A DNA stretch of 64,000 nucleotides from Schaalia georgiae DSM 6843. GTDB lineage: Bacteria > Actinomycetota > Actinomycetes > Actinomycetales > Actinomycetaceae. Every line of letters begins with the position of its first letter. The first letter of the stretch is position 1. Location: contig NZ_AUBM01000013.1 in assembly GCF_000429245.1 (NCBI RefSeq), positions 1 to 64,000 on the forward strand, given 5' to 3'. Of the stretch, positions 24,425 to 33,628 are shown one piece after another. Under the pieces are notes generated by a model. It made no database searches. It saw only the letters and a list, made by a program, of their open reading frames with translations, and had not been told where the DNA came from. Made by a program: the position numbers and the translations under genes.

Positions 24425-25954
24425 TCACCGCTCCCCTGCCTGCGACCTCGATCCGAATGCGGCGAGCGCCGCGATCAGCACGAGCACCACCGCCGCCGCG
24501 CAGAACGCCACGAGGACCGCATGGGCGTAGGCGCTGCTCGCTGCGGCGCGCACCGCCTCCGCCTGCCAAGCGCCTCGCGTGTCGGCGGCCTTGAACGCGA
24601 GGGAAATGGACGCGAAACCCTCGGCGGCGGTTCCCCGGCACGCCACTGCGTACGACGAGCCGACGAGCGATCCGAGGGCCCCGATCCCGATAAGGCACCC
24701 GAGCTGTTGGAAGGTGGAGACGAGCGCGGATCCGCCGCCTCTTCGCTGGTCCGGAACGCGCTCCATCGCCCACCCCTGCATGACGGGCAGGCCCATTGCC
24801 ATGCCCAGGCCGCAGGCGCACTGGCCCACGACCATGAGGGGGTATCCCGCGACCGCCGTCGACGCAGCCATGACGACCAACCCGAGGGCGATGACGACGA
24901 GGCTCGCCACGCACGCGCGTCTCTTCCCCAGCCGATCCGAGACTTTCCTAGTGATGGCGGCGCCCACCATTGCAGCGGCGACCATGGGCATGAGCATGAG
25001 CGCCCCCACCAGCGCGCTGTTCCCCAGTGCGGTCTCGACATAGGCGGGCAGCACGAACATAATGCCCGAGATCGCGACGTTGAGTGCGAGCAGGGACAAC
25101 GAGGCGGCGGCGAAAGAGGGGATGCGCAGCAGACCGAGCTCGGCCAGCGGGTTCGACGACCGGATGTCACGACGGACGAACACCGCGATCACCAGCGCCC
25201 CCGCCACCATCGGGCCCCAGGAATCCGGTGAGGCAGGGGAGATCTGCGCGTTGATGAGACCGGCCGAGACCAGGGCGAGCCCGGCGAGGGCGAGCAACGC
25301 CGACACGAGGGGCAGCCGGGCACGGGCCCCAGCTCCTCCACCGGACTGACTCCGGTCGCCGGGCAGCAGGAGGACGTTGAGGAGCAGGACGATGAGGAAC
25401 GCCGCCAGGTCGAACACGAAGATGGCGCGCCAGTCGGCGAGGTTGACGAGCAGGCCGCCGAGCACCAGGCCGAAGGGGGCGCCGAGGGTCATCGCAACGG
25501 CGTTCATCGTGAGGGCCAGGACTTGCCCGTCGGATTCGAACAGGCGCGTGATGAGGGCGAGCGTCATAGTGATGGAGAAGCCCGCGCCGAACCCCATGAC
25601 TCCCCGTGCGACGATAGTGGTCACGGAGCTCGTCGCGAGGACGCCCGCAGCGGAGGCAACAGCGAAGGCACTTGCGCCGACCAGGAGCGTCCGCTTGCTC
25701 CCCCACCTGTCACCCAGAGAACCCGCGAGCAGCATGAACGCCCCGAAGACCAAGTTGTAAGCCGAGACCATCCACTGCTGCTCGACCTGGCCCGCCCCCA
25801 GTGAGACCGAGATCGCGGGGAGGGCGATATTGAACGCAGTCGTGTTGGTGAAACACACGAATGTTCCCAGGCACAAGCCCCCCAACGCCCGCCAGGCCCG
25901 TTTCGCCTCGTTCCCGCCCCGCGCCTCGCGGCTGCCGCGGCCCAGGCCGCTCAC
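24425..25954 (-). CDS. MFS transporter, DHA2 (EmrB/QacA-like) family
   Basis: 509 residues, about 14 membrane helices. It has the DHA2 features TAFNIALPAISVSLGAGQVE and QQWMVSAYNLVFGAFMLLAG, and motif A GSLGDRWGSKRTLL. It begins with a GTG that overlaps the stop of the DUF421 gene (GTGA). These transporters expel drugs or lipophilic compounds using the proton gradient. Substrate unknown. Confidence 0.92.
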   Translation of the reverse strand: MSGLGRGSREARGGNEAKRAWRALGGLCLGTFVCFTNTTAFNIALPAISVSLGAGQVEQQWMVSAYNLVFGAFMLLAGSLGDRWGSKRTLLVGASAFAVASAAGVLATSSVTTIVARGVMGFGAGFSITMTLALITRLFESDGQVLALTMNAVAMTLGAPFGLVLGGLLVNLADWRAIFVFDLAAFLIVLLLNVLLLPGDRSQSGGGAGARARLPLVSALLALAGLALVSAGLINAQISPASPDSWGPMVAGALVIAVFVRRDIRSSNPLAELGLLRIPSFAAASLSLLALNVAISGIMFVLPAYVETALGNSALVGALMLMPMVAAAMVGAAITRKVSDRLGKRRACVASLVVIALGLVVMAASTAVAGYPLMVVGQCACGLGMAMGLPVMQGWAMERVPDQRRGGGSALVSTFQQLGCLIGIGALGSLVGSSYAVACRGTAAEGFASISLAFKAADTRGAWQAEAVRAAASSAYAHAVLVAFCAAAVVLVLIAALAAFGSRSQAGER

Positions 25955-26610
25955 GCCTTCGATCCGGCGGCCTTCGAGAACGGCACGATCTCGAGCTGTC
26001 CGTCAACCAGCTCAGCCAGGAAGACCTGCTTGACCGCGGAATAGCCCTGCGCTTTCAGCTGCTCTTTCACCCACGCCGCATCGCGGCCCACCAGTGCGAG
26101 GCCGCTGGGCACCAACTGCCCATCGCTCACCAGCGGCAGGAGCGAGTGCTTGCTCTCAGCGCCGCGCACCCGGATCGTGAGGCTTCCATTGGTTTCCATG
26201 ACCGCGGCCTCGACATCCGCAACTCTGGAAACACCCTGGTCGCGCAGGCTCCTGCTGAGGCTCTGCGCCGTCAACCCCACCTTCGCGCAGTGCGCGATGT
26301 CCACCTGCCCGTCACGGATGATCAGTTCGGGCTGGCAGGCGGTGAGCTTCTTGAAGGTCTTGGAGTAATCGATGAGGATCTTCGTCGCAATGACGACGAG
26401 CGACCAGATGAGGATGATGATGAGGAACTGCAGCAGCGTGATCGACGAGTTGTAGATGACTCCGCCGATGATGCCGCCCAGCACGTAGTTCTGGACCTGG
26501 TTGAGCGGGGTGTTGAGGGAGAAGTCCCGCTTTCCGAGGATATTGATCTGGAAGATCATCGTGAGGATCCCCAGCGCGAACTTGATGGCCGTCAGCGTGT
26601 AGAAATCCAT
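25951..26610 (-). CDS. DUF421 (YetF-type) membrane protein
   Basis: 219 residues. It starts MDFYTLTAIKFALGILTMIF, then the DUF421 N-terminal helices and the cytosolic domain with KKLTACQPELIIRDGQVDIA and GLTAQSLSRSLRDQGVSRVA. One base separates it from the DUF3290 gene upstream. The DUF3290-DUF421 pair is known mainly from Firmicutes, suggesting transfer (inference). Function unresolved; YetF-like proteins influence spore or envelope properties in Bacillus. Confidence 0.9.
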   Translation of the reverse strand: MDFYTLTAIKFALGILTMIFQINILGKRDFSLNTPLNQVQNYVLGGIIGGVIYNSSITLLQFLIIILIWSLVVIATKILIDYSKTFKKLTACQPELIIRDGQVDIAHCAKVGLTAQSLSRSLRDQGVSRVADVEAAVMETNGSLTIRVRGAESKHSLLPLVSDGQLVPSGLALVGRDAAWVKEQLKAQGYSAVKQVFLAELVDGQLEIVPFSKAAGSKA

Positions 26611-26611
26611 G

Positions 26612-27061
26612 TCAGTGCTCCCCGTTCACGTAGACGTTGTGATCGATGATGTGGGTTCGCTCGAGGGTGTAGGAGTTGTTGTCGTCGCCCAAGTGGACCA
26701 GGTAGTCCTCCTCGTTGAAGCGCACGATGATGCCGTCTTGCAGGGAGGTCGAGTTCACCAGGACTTCGCTGGCTGGGACGTTGTGGTCCGTGGCGACGCC
26801 CTCCACGAAGCGCACGAGCAGCTGGGACTGGGATATCTGGCTGCTCACATGGAGGTACTGCTCGGTCTGAATGCCCAGCAGCACGAGGGAGAGGACGATG
26901 GCGCCCACCCCGGCGTCCCGCCAACGGGTCCGCACCTTGTCGCGCAGGTAGAGGGCGCTGAAGACGAGGCCCACCAGGAGGAGGACGAGGATCGCCGCCA
27001 CGCGCCGGGCCGAATCGGCGCTCTGGTGCGAGATGATGTAGTCGAGGGTGTAGAAGTCCAT
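26612..27061 (-). CDS. DUF3290 membrane protein
   Basis: 149 residues with the same MDFYTL start as its neighbour. It has two membrane segments (AAILVLLLVGLVFSALYL; VGAIVLSLVLLGIQTEQYL) and a short soluble C-terminal domain (EVLVNSTSLQDGIIVRFNEE, TLERTHIIDHNVYVNG). It matches the DUF3290 partner of DUF421. It is the first gene of a DUF3290-DUF421-MFS operon. Function unknown. Confidence 0.87.
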   Translation of the reverse strand: MDFYTLDYIISHQSADSARRVAAILVLLLVGLVFSALYLRDKVRTRWRDAGVGAIVLSLVLLGIQTEQYLHVSSQISQSQLLVRFVEGVATDHNVPASEVLVNSTSLQDGIIVRFNEEDYLVHLGDDNNSYTLERTHIIDHNVYVNGEH

Positions 27062-27154
27062 GCGCCGTCCGCTCCGCTTCCGATTGGCTTGGATCGGGGG
27101 AAGCGTACCACCGCCGCCTGCCGCCCGTCACCCATCTCCCATCGTCGCGCTCGC

Positions 27155-27175
27155 GGGGCCTGGCGAACAGGCCCC
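27155..27175. terminator. GC hairpin between the DUF3290 operon and the next gene
   Basis: An eight-base stem GGGGCCTG/CAGGCCCC around GCGAA. It lies about 125 bp downstream of the minus-strand gene at 27299-27748 and may end its transcript. Confidence 0.4.
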
Positions 27176-27298
27176 ACCGCCTGTTCCCCACCCGGCAGCG
27201 GCCCCAGCGCCCATCGGAGCCCTGCGCGCTGGCCCCGTCGCCCGTCACTCCCAGGTTGCCGGGTTGTCAATGGCGCACAAGGGGATGTTGCGCATCGC

Positions 27299-27748
27299 TC
27301 AACGGCGGCGCGCGCGGAACGCCCAGCCCTCGTCCCGGACCCTGTGCAGGAGGAAACTGACCCCGGCCAGGGCGAGGGCGAGGCCAAGGCCCGTGTAGAA
27401 GAATGCGACGAACCAATCGGGGAAGATCCCGGCTGCCCGCATCCCGATGCCGAGCGACATCATGACCGCCATCGTCGCGTAGCTCCGGGCGTCGAAGAAC
27501 CGGAGGGGGTTGTGCCTCGCACCCTTGAGCGACCTGATCCTGCGGGAGTTCTTCACGACGAGTCTGCTGAATATCGTGTGGAACGCCAGGAACGTCGCAA
27601 CCGCTCCCACAACCAGCGCGACGGCGACGGCCAAGGCGATCCCGCTCATTCCGGTTGCCGCGCGGGCGCCCAGAACTGCGACATTGGCCCCGGCGACCAG
27701 CCACACCACGCCGGCCACGACGATGAGGTTATTCTTCTTCATTCTCAT
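27299..27748 (-). CDS. Unidentified four-helix membrane protein
   Basis: 149 residues, MRMKKNNLIVVAGVVWLVAG at the start, four hydrophobic segments and basic loops (VVKNSRRIRSLKGARHNP). Its start overlaps the stop of a short upstream frame (ATGA), implying coupling. No family recognised. Confidence 0.7.
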   Translation of the reverse strand: MRMKKNNLIVVAGVVWLVAGANVAVLGARAATGMSGIALAVAVALVVGAVATFLAFHTIFSRLVVKNSRRIRSLKGARHNPLRFFDARSYATMAVMMSLGIGMRAAGIFPDWFVAFFYTGLGLALALAGVSFLLHRVRDEGWAFRARRR

Positions 27749-27969
27749 TCATTCCTCCGCAGGGTTGCTCCAGAATCGGTTGACGGGGCGTGGGCGTACA
27801 GGGCGGCGTCGAGGAGTGCGAAGAGCGTCTCGCAGTCGGCCCCTTCCATCAGCGACGCGAAGACGGTGCGCAGGGTGAAACGGCACAGGCCCTCACAGCT
27901 TCCCGGGCACTGCGCCCACTGCCGGGAAGGCCCCGCATCCAATGAGCGGGATTCATTATAGGCGCGCAC
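27745..27969 (-). CDS. Short frame coupled to the membrane protein; possible truncated regulator
   Basis: 74 codons ending in the ATGA overlap with the downstream gene. The second half (CRFTLRTVFASLMEGADCET, then LFALLDAALYAHA) looks helical and protein-like, resembling a regulator C-terminal helix pair, while the first half is less convincing. It may be the end of a gene whose 5' part has been lost. Low confidence. Confidence 0.3.
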   Translation of the reverse strand: MRAYNESRSLDAGPSRQWAQCPGSCEGLCRFTLRTVFASLMEGADCETLFALLDAALYAHAPSTDSGATLRRNE

Positions 27970-27978
27970 CAGGGAGCC

Positions 27979-28881
27979 TCATTGGTCCCCCGCTGAGGCC
28001 ACCATATCCCCCAGGCAGCGGAGGAACTCCTCGCAGGCGCGGGAGCGCAGGCGATTCTTCTTCCACACGAGGAAGGACGCGATCGTCAGGGGCGGATCGA
28101 GTGGGACGAAGCGCATCCGCGGATCGTCGTCGACCTGCACGAGGTGCTCGATCCCCATGGCGCATGCGACGCCCGTTCGCACGAGGTACGACGCGTTGCC
28201 GATGAGGTCGAAGCGTCCGACGACGTTCAAGCGCTCTGTGCTGATGGCTCCATTCGACCAGGCGGCCACGTCGACGGCCTTGTTGGAGGTCCGCGAGCTC
28301 ATAAGGAGGGGCATCCGTTTCAGGTCGTGGGGGCTCACGGCCCCGAGGGAACCCCACGGGCCGTCGGCCGCCACGCACACGCCGACACGGTCTACGACAG
28401 GCATGCGGACGGACTCGTATTTGTCCAGGTTGACCGGCTCGAGCAGGAGCGCGAAGTCCAGCAGACCGCGTTCGAGGCGCTCCTCGACCGCGTCCGCGTT
28501 GCCCGTGTACAGGTCGATGGTCACATCGGGGTGCGCGCCGCGCAGCTGGCTGAAGGCCGAGAGCACGACCCGCATCGCCCGCGCCTCCCCGGCTCCGATG
28601 CGCACACTCCCGGCAACACCGCCCTCCCGATCGGCCAGCTCCCGTTCGGTCTGCTCGACGAGGGCGAGGATCTCCTCGGCGCGCTGGCGCAGGCGCATGC
28701 CGTCTGCCGTGAGCACGCACGCCCTATTGGTGCGCTCGAAGAGCACCACACCCAGCTCCCGTTCAAGGTCTGCGATCTGACGGGAGAGGGTGGGCTGTGT
28801 CACGTACAGCACGTTCGCCGCCCCCGTCATGTTCTCCTCGCGGGCAACGGCGAGGAAGTAGCGAAGGGTTCGGAGTTCCAC
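27979..28881 (-). CDS. LysR family transcriptional regulator
   Basis: 300 residues. The N-terminal helix-turn-helix is canonical (LRTLRYFLAVAREENMTGAA, TQPTLSRQIADLERELGVVL) and the substrate-binding domain follows (GSVRIGAGEARAMRVVLSAF). It is divergent from the aldo-keto reductase gene 168 bp away and is the likely regulator of that gene. Effector unknown. Confidence 0.93.
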   Translation of the reverse strand: MELRTLRYFLAVAREENMTGAANVLYVTQPTLSRQIADLERELGVVLFERTNRACVLTADGMRLRQRAEEILALVEQTERELADREGGVAGSVRIGAGEARAMRVVLSAFSQLRGAHPDVTIDLYTGNADAVEERLERGLLDFALLLEPVNLDKYESVRMPVVDRVGVCVAADGPWGSLGAVSPHDLKRMPLLMSSRTSNKAVDVAAWSNGAISTERLNVVGRFDLIGNASYLVRTGVACAMGIEHLVQVDDDPRMRFVPLDPPLTIASFLVWKKNRLRSRACEEFLRCLGDMVASAGDQ

Positions 28882-28893
28882 ACTCCCCTCTCA

Positions 28894-28901
28894 TACGTAT
28901 T
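28894..28901. promoter_or_regulatory. ATACGTAT palindrome in the LysR/reductase intergenic region
   Basis: A short perfect palindrome 13 bp upstream of the lysR start, with TTGACA about 20 bp further towards the reductase. The placement fits a LysR operator and divergent promoters; the evidence is weak. Confidence 0.35.
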
Positions 28902-29048
28902 ACACATCTCCAGTTAGTTGACATAGGCATTTTACATGCCGCGCGGCGGGGCATACGCTGGGAGCAGCGCGGTGATCGAGGTGCGCGCAGGTTTTCGGGC
29001 GGGCCCCGGTCGCGCGGGCGATACGACTGAGGACGAAGGAAGGCAACA

Positions 29049-29897
29049 ATGAACCACATCACCCTGAACAACGGCGTCGAGATGCCCCTCGTCGGCCTTG
29101 GCACCTACCTGCTCTCCCCCGACGAAGCCCAGGCGTCCGCCACCTTCGCCCTGGACAACGGCTACGAGCTCATCGACACCGCCAACGTCTACGTCAACGA
29201 GCGCGGCGTTGGACGCGGCATGCGCGCCTCCACCAAGGCGCGCGAGGACATCTTCCTGGAGACGAAGTTGTGGCCGTCCTTCTACAGGAGCGCCACCGCC
29301 GTGGACGAGACGCTCGAGCGCCTGGGCACTGACTACATCGACCTCATGATCCTGCACCAGCCGGCCGGCGACTACATCACCGGATACAGGAAGCTCGAGG
29401 GCGCTTACAAGGCGGGCAAACTGCGCTCCATCGGCATCTCGAACTTCAACGCGGCAGAAGTCCAACACCTCATCGACGAGTGCGAGACCACCCCCGCGCT
29501 CATTCAGACCGAATGCCACCCCTACTTCCCGCAGACCGAGCTCAAGGAGCTCCTCGCGCAGCACAACATCGCACTGCAGGCGTGGTACCCGCTGGGCGGG
29601 CGCGGCAACGACTCGATCATGGGCGAGCCCTTGATCGGCGAGATCGCCAAGGCCCACGGAAAGTCCCCCGCGCAGGTCATCCTCCGCTGGCACGTGCAGC
29701 AGGGCACTATCGTCATCCCGGGCTCGAAGACCCCCTCGCACATCGCCCAGAACATCGAGCTCTTCGACTTCGCGCTGACGGACGAGGAGATGGCGCGGAT
29801 CGCGACGCTCGACAAGGGCGATAGCATCTTCCACCACACACCGGAGATCCTGGACCGCTTCGCCCACTTCGTTCCCGACGTCGACGGCCAGAAGTAG
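29049..29897 (+). CDS. Aldo/keto reductase
   Basis: 282 residues. Asp43 and Tyr48 (LIDTANVYVNE), Lys73 (FLETKLW) and His103 (LMILHQP) form the catalytic tetrad. The C-terminal NADPH-binding segment VIPGSKTPSHIAQNIELFDF is present. It resembles 2,5-diketo-D-gluconate reductase-type enzymes that reduce aldehydes and ketones with NADPH. GAAGGAAGGCAACA precedes the ATG. The divergent LysR regulator and the following decarboxylase-cupin gene suggest a small redox/detoxification unit. Confidence 0.93.
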   Translation: MNHITLNNGVEMPLVGLGTYLLSPDEAQASATFALDNGYELIDTANVYVNERGVGRGMRASTKAREDIFLETKLWPSFYRSATAVDETLERLGTDYIDLMILHQPAGDYITGYRKLEGAYKAGKLRSIGISNFNAAEVQHLIDECETTPALIQTECHPYFPQTELKELLAQHNIALQAWYPLGGRGNDSIMGEPLIGEIAKAHGKSPAQVILRWHVQQGTIVIPGSKTPSHIAQNIELFDFALTDEEMARIATLDKGDSIFHHTPEILDRFAHFVPDVDGQK

Positions 29898-30037
29898 AGC
29901 CGAGGCCGAGGCGCGCAGGCACCGCGGTCGCAAGGCGGTGCCATGCGCGCGAAAGCCATCCCGGCGGCCTCGTCCCCGGTTCTTGCTGAGACACCGGAGA
30001 CGGCCCCACAATGCCATGAGACGTGAAGGAGCACGCA

Positions 30038-30785
30038 ATGCCAATCAAGCAGACGGCGGGACGCGACAGGCTCGGCGAGTTCGCCCCCGTGTTCGCCCGC
30101 CTCAACGACGACGTCCTTTTCGGCGAGGTGTGGAGCCGAGAGGGTCAGCTCCCCCTCAAGTTCCGCAGCATCGTCACGGTGAGTGCGCTGATCGGCAAGG
30201 GCATCACCGACAGCTCGCTCAAGCACCACCTGGAGTTGGCGCGCAAGAACGGCGTCTCCCGGCTCGAGATGGCGGAGCTCCTCACCCACATCGCCTTCTA
30301 CGCGGGGTGGCCCAACGCCTGGGCGGCCTTCGCCATGGCGGCAGAGGTCTACGACGAGGCCGGGGCTGAGGAGTCCGGACACGGCGGTTTCTTCGGCATG
30401 GGCGCCCCGAACGACGGGTATGCGCAGTACTTCAGTGGCCGCTCGTGGCTGAGCCGGGTGAGCCACGAGGGCGACTACCTGCCGGTCTTCAACGTCACCT
30501 TCGAGCCGGGGTGCCGCAACAACTGGCACGTGCACCACGCGAGCAGCGGCGGCGGCCAGGTCCTCATCTGCGTGGACGGCGAGGGCTGGCACCAGGAGGA
30601 GGGGGCCCGCGCAGCGCCTACGGCCCGGCGACGTCGTGGAGGTGGGCGCCAATGTCAAGCACTGGCACGGCGCCACCGCCGGTTCGTGGTTCAGCCACCT
30701 GGCATTCGAGTATCCCGGCGGGGACACGAGCACCGAGTGGCTGGAGCCCGTGGACGACCAGGCCTACGCCGCGTTGGAGGGGTAG
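30038..30785 (+). pseudogene. Carboxymuconolactone decarboxylase-cupin gene with a +1 frameshift
   Basis: From ATG 30038 the frame reads the decarboxylase domain (PLKFRSIVTVSALIGKGITD, LLTHIAFYAGWPNAWAAFAM) and the first half of a cupin (PGCRNNWHVHHASSGGGQVL). At the G run 30601-30605 the frame is lost. Removing one G restores EEGPAQRLRPGDVVEVGANV and KHWHGATAGSWFSHLAF, through to the TAG at 30783-30785. It is a real frameshift, a sequencing error, or a slippery-tract variant. The repaired protein would be a peroxidase/decarboxylase-like enzyme. Confidence 0.8.
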
Positions 30786-30844
30786 CACCGCACAACCCCC
30801 ATGAACAAGGGGGCTTCCCGTGCGACACGGCGGGGACGGTAGTC

Positions 30845-31054
30845 ATGTCCGTGGTCGCGCGGGGCGCCTCGGCGAACCCGGCGCACGCGGTGACCGCGGC
30901 CCTGGCGACTATCCTCGTGGTCGTCCACGCCGTGTGGGCGACCGTCGTCCTGGTGCGCAAGAACCGCGAGGCCATAGCGCGTTTCCACCGCTCCAGCGCG
31001 GCCGTGTGGACGATCTGGCTGATCCCCTGCTTCTGCGGCATGCTCATGGGCGTC
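30845..31054 (+). pseudogene. N-terminally truncated HsmA-like (TIGR03987) membrane protein
   Basis: The frame codes for two membrane helices ALATILVVVHAVWATVVLV and AVWTIWLIPCFCGMLMG separated by RKNREAIARFHRSS. These match the C-terminal half of the HsmA/TIGR03987 family, whose members have about four helices. The first half is missing and no proper stop follows, since the frame runs on into the antitoxin gene. So it is a remnant at the edge of the toxin-antitoxin insertion. Confidence 0.5.
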
Positions 31055-31167
31055 CCCGCCATCGACCTGACTCCGAACGCTGCCTTCGGCGTCACCCAGG
31101 TGCAGCAGTCGTATGCCCACTATGGGGATGCACTGGGTACACTATCTATACGAAGAAGGGAGCAACG

Positions 31168-31437
31168 ATGCCAACGACAGCCCGCAGTGCCGAGATCAAG
31201 ACCCGCACGACCGCCCAGATCAAGGCTGATGCCTCAAAGATCTACGCCCATTGGGGAATCAGCCTTTCGGACGCGATCAACATCTTCCTCACCAAGTCGA
31301 TCGAGGTGGGAGGACTCCCCTTCGACATGCGCCCCTCCGCCCCCTCGTTCGACGGCTTGGGGCACCACGCATACCACCCCAGATTGGACCCGAACGGGGT
31401 AGCCACCCTCCCGGGAGACTGGGATGAGGACGAGTGA
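31168..31437 (+). CDS. DinJ/RelB family antitoxin
   Basis: 89 residues from the ATG after GAAGGGAGCAACG. TARSAEIKTRTTAQIKADAS and IYAHWGISLSDAINIFLTKS form the ribbon-helix-helix of DinJ/RelB antitoxins. The tail is Pro/Asp-rich (LPGDWDEDE) and probably binds the toxin. It overlaps the next gene by four bases (GTGA). Confidence 0.88.
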   Translation: MPTTARSAEIKTRTTAQIKADASKIYAHWGISLSDAINIFLTKSIEVGGLPFDMRPSAPSFDGLGHHAYHPRLDPNGVATLPGDWDEDE

Positions 31438-31766
31438 GCCCCCCGCCCTCCCCATGGGAGGTCTGGCATGCGCGTTTCAACTTCGACAGACGCGGCTACA
31501 AGTTCCGTCCCGTCCTCGTACTGAGCCACGCCCCCAGCGGCTTGCTCGCCGCCATGATCACCAGCGCATCCAACAAGCGGGCGCTCCCGCACGACACCCC
31601 CATCGAAGACTGGGAACAAGCCGGACTCGCCAAACCATCGCTCGTGCGAGTCGACCGAATCGCCATGCTTCCCACACCGTACCTCGGAACAGCGGGCAGG
31701 GTCGGCAGACTATCCCTTCACGATGCCCACAGAGTCAGCGAGGCATTGAGAGCACTCTCTGGCTAG
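31434..31766 (+). CDS. PemK/MazF-type toxin
   Basis: 110 residues from a GTG overlapping the antitoxin stop. It has the MazF/PemK pattern: PWEVWHARFNFDRRGYKFRP, VLVLS, then KPSLVRVDRIAMLPTPYLG. These are mRNA interferases. The pairing with a DinJ/RelB antitoxin rather than MazE is a hybrid arrangement. It cannot be tested here for activity. Confidence 0.82.
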   Translation: MSPPPSPWEVWHARFNFDRRGYKFRPVLVLSHAPSGLLAAMITSASNKRALPHDTPIEDWEQAGLAKPSLVRVDRIAMLPTPYLGTAGRVGRLSLHDAHRVSEALRALSG

Positions 31767-31981
31767 TTGTTGTGGGGTGTGAGGTTGTTGTGGTGGTGTT
31801 GGTGGCTGGTGATGGGGGCACCTTCGGGCAGGTGGCGGTCCGCAGTGGCGTTCATATTCTTACTCACTCCACCTTTCCCGGTAACCGGCCCTCCGTAAAA
31901 CCCGGGACTATCCAGCAACATGGTTAATGCCGATGGGCTTTTCCACTTCACTAGGAAAAGGCGCTTCTATGCGGCCTATCG

Positions 31982-33562
31982 TCATTCCCACTCGATCGTG
32001 GCCGGGGGCTTGGAGGTGACGTCGAGGACCACGCGGTTCACCTCGGGCACCGAGTTGGTGATGCGCGTGGAGATGCGGGCCAGGACGTCGTAGGGCAGGC
32101 GCGTCCAGTCGGCGGTCATGGCATCCTCGGAGGACACGGGGCGCAGCACGATGGGATGGCCGTAGGTGCGCCCATCCCCCTGCACGCCCACGCTGCGCAC
32201 GTCCGCCAACAACACCACGGGGCACTGCCAGATCTCCTGGTCCAGGCCCGCGGCGGTCAGCTCCTCGCGGGCGATCAGGTCGGCGGCGCGCAGGATGTCC
32301 AGGCGCTCGCGCGTCACCTCGCCGATGATGCGGATCCCCAGGCCAGGGCCCGGGAAGGGCTGGCGGTTCACCAGGTAGTCGGGCAGGCCCAGCTCGCGCC
32401 CCACCGCGCGCACCTCGTCCTTGAAGAGGGTGCGCAGGGGCTCGACCAGCTCGAAGGCCATGTCCTCGGGCAGGCCGCCCACGTTGTGGTGGCTCTTGAT
32501 GTTGGCGGCGCCCTCGCCGCCGCCGGACTCGACGACGTCGGGGTACAGGGTGCCCTGGACGAGGAACTTGACCTCGCCGTCGGCGGCGCCAACCTCTTCG
32601 ATGACCTGCTTCTGGGCGGCCTCGAAGGAACGGATGAACTCGCGACCGATGATCTTGCGCTTGGCCTCGGGCTCGGTGACGCCCACCAAGGCGGACAGGA
32701 AGCGCTCGGACTCGTCGCAGGTGATGACGCAGATGCCCATTCCGCACGCGTAGTCGTTCTCCACCTCCTCGCGCTCACCCGCGCGCAGCAGGCCGTGGTC
32801 GATGAAGAAGCAGGTCAGCTGATCGCCGACGGCCTTGTGCACGAGGGCCGCAGCCACGGAGGAGTCCACGCCGCCCGACAGGGCGCAGATCACCTGGGCG
32901 TCGCCGACCTGCTCGCGGATCTTCGCGACCTGCTCGTCCACGATGGACCACGCGGTCCAGTTGGGCTTCAGGCCCGCACCCTCGTACAGGAAGTTCTTCA
33001 GGGCCGCCTGGCCGAACTGGGAGTGGCCGACCTCGGGGTGCCACTGCAGGCCGAACAGGCGACGCTCGCGCGACTCGAAGGCCGCGACCGGGGTCTCGGA
33101 GGTGGAGGCCGTGACGGTGAAGCCCTGCGGGGCGCCCTGGACGGCATCGCCGTGGCTCATCCACACGACCTGGTCGGCGGGGGTGCCGCCGAAGAGGCAC
33201 GAATCCCCTGCGACTGAGGCCTCGGTGTGCCCGTACTCGCGGGTGCCGGTGCGTCCCACGGTGCCGCCGAGCGCGTGCGCCATCGCCTGGAAGCCGTAGC
33301 AGATCCCCAGGACGGGGACGCCGGCCTCGAACACCGCCGGGTCCACGGAAGGGGCGCCCGCCTCGTACACCGAGGAGGGGCCGCCGGAAAGGATGATCGC
33401 CGCGGGATCCTTGGCGAGCATGTCGGCCACGCTCATGGTGTGGGGGACGATCTCGGAGTAGATGAATGCCTCGCGCACGCGGCGGGCGATGAGCTGGGCG
33501 TACTGGGCGCCGAAGTCGACGACGAGGACGGGGCGGGGGGCAGGTGCGTTCACGCCAACCAT
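31982..33562 (-). CDS. guaA: GMP synthase (glutamine-hydrolysing)
   Basis: 526 residues, normal length. The class I amidotransferase domain has Cys88 (GICYG) and His175/Glu177 (QWHPEV). The ATP-pyrophosphatase domain has SGGVDSS (229-235). The GMP-binding dimerisation domain ends in KPPATIEWE. It converts XMP to GMP, the last step of guanine nucleotide synthesis. It is monocistronic. Confidence 0.98.
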   Translation of the reverse strand: MVGVNAPAPRPVLVVDFGAQYAQLIARRVREAFIYSEIVPHTMSVADMLAKDPAAIILSGGPSSVYEAGAPSVDPAVFEAGVPVLGICYGFQAMAHALGGTVGRTGTREYGHTEASVAGDSCLFGGTPADQVVWMSHGDAVQGAPQGFTVTASTSETPVAAFESRERRLFGLQWHPEVGHSQFGQAALKNFLYEGAGLKPNWTAWSIVDEQVAKIREQVGDAQVICALSGGVDSSVAAALVHKAVGDQLTCFFIDHGLLRAGEREEVENDYACGMGICVITCDESERFLSALVGVTEPEAKRKIIGREFIRSFEAAQKQVIEEVGAADGEVKFLVQGTLYPDVVESGGGEGAANIKSHHNVGGLPEDMAFELVEPLRTLFKDEVRAVGRELGLPDYLVNRQPFPGPGLGIRIIGEVTRERLDILRAADLIAREELTAAGLDQEIWQCPVVLLADVRSVGVQGDGRTYGHPIVLRPVSSEDAMTADWTRLPYDVLARISTRITNSVPEVNRVVLDVTSKPPATIEWE

Positions 33563-33628
33563 GCTACCCGTTGGAATGGGGCGGCGCCCCCACGCTCACG
33601 GGGGCGCCGCAACACGGCCGGACCGGGG

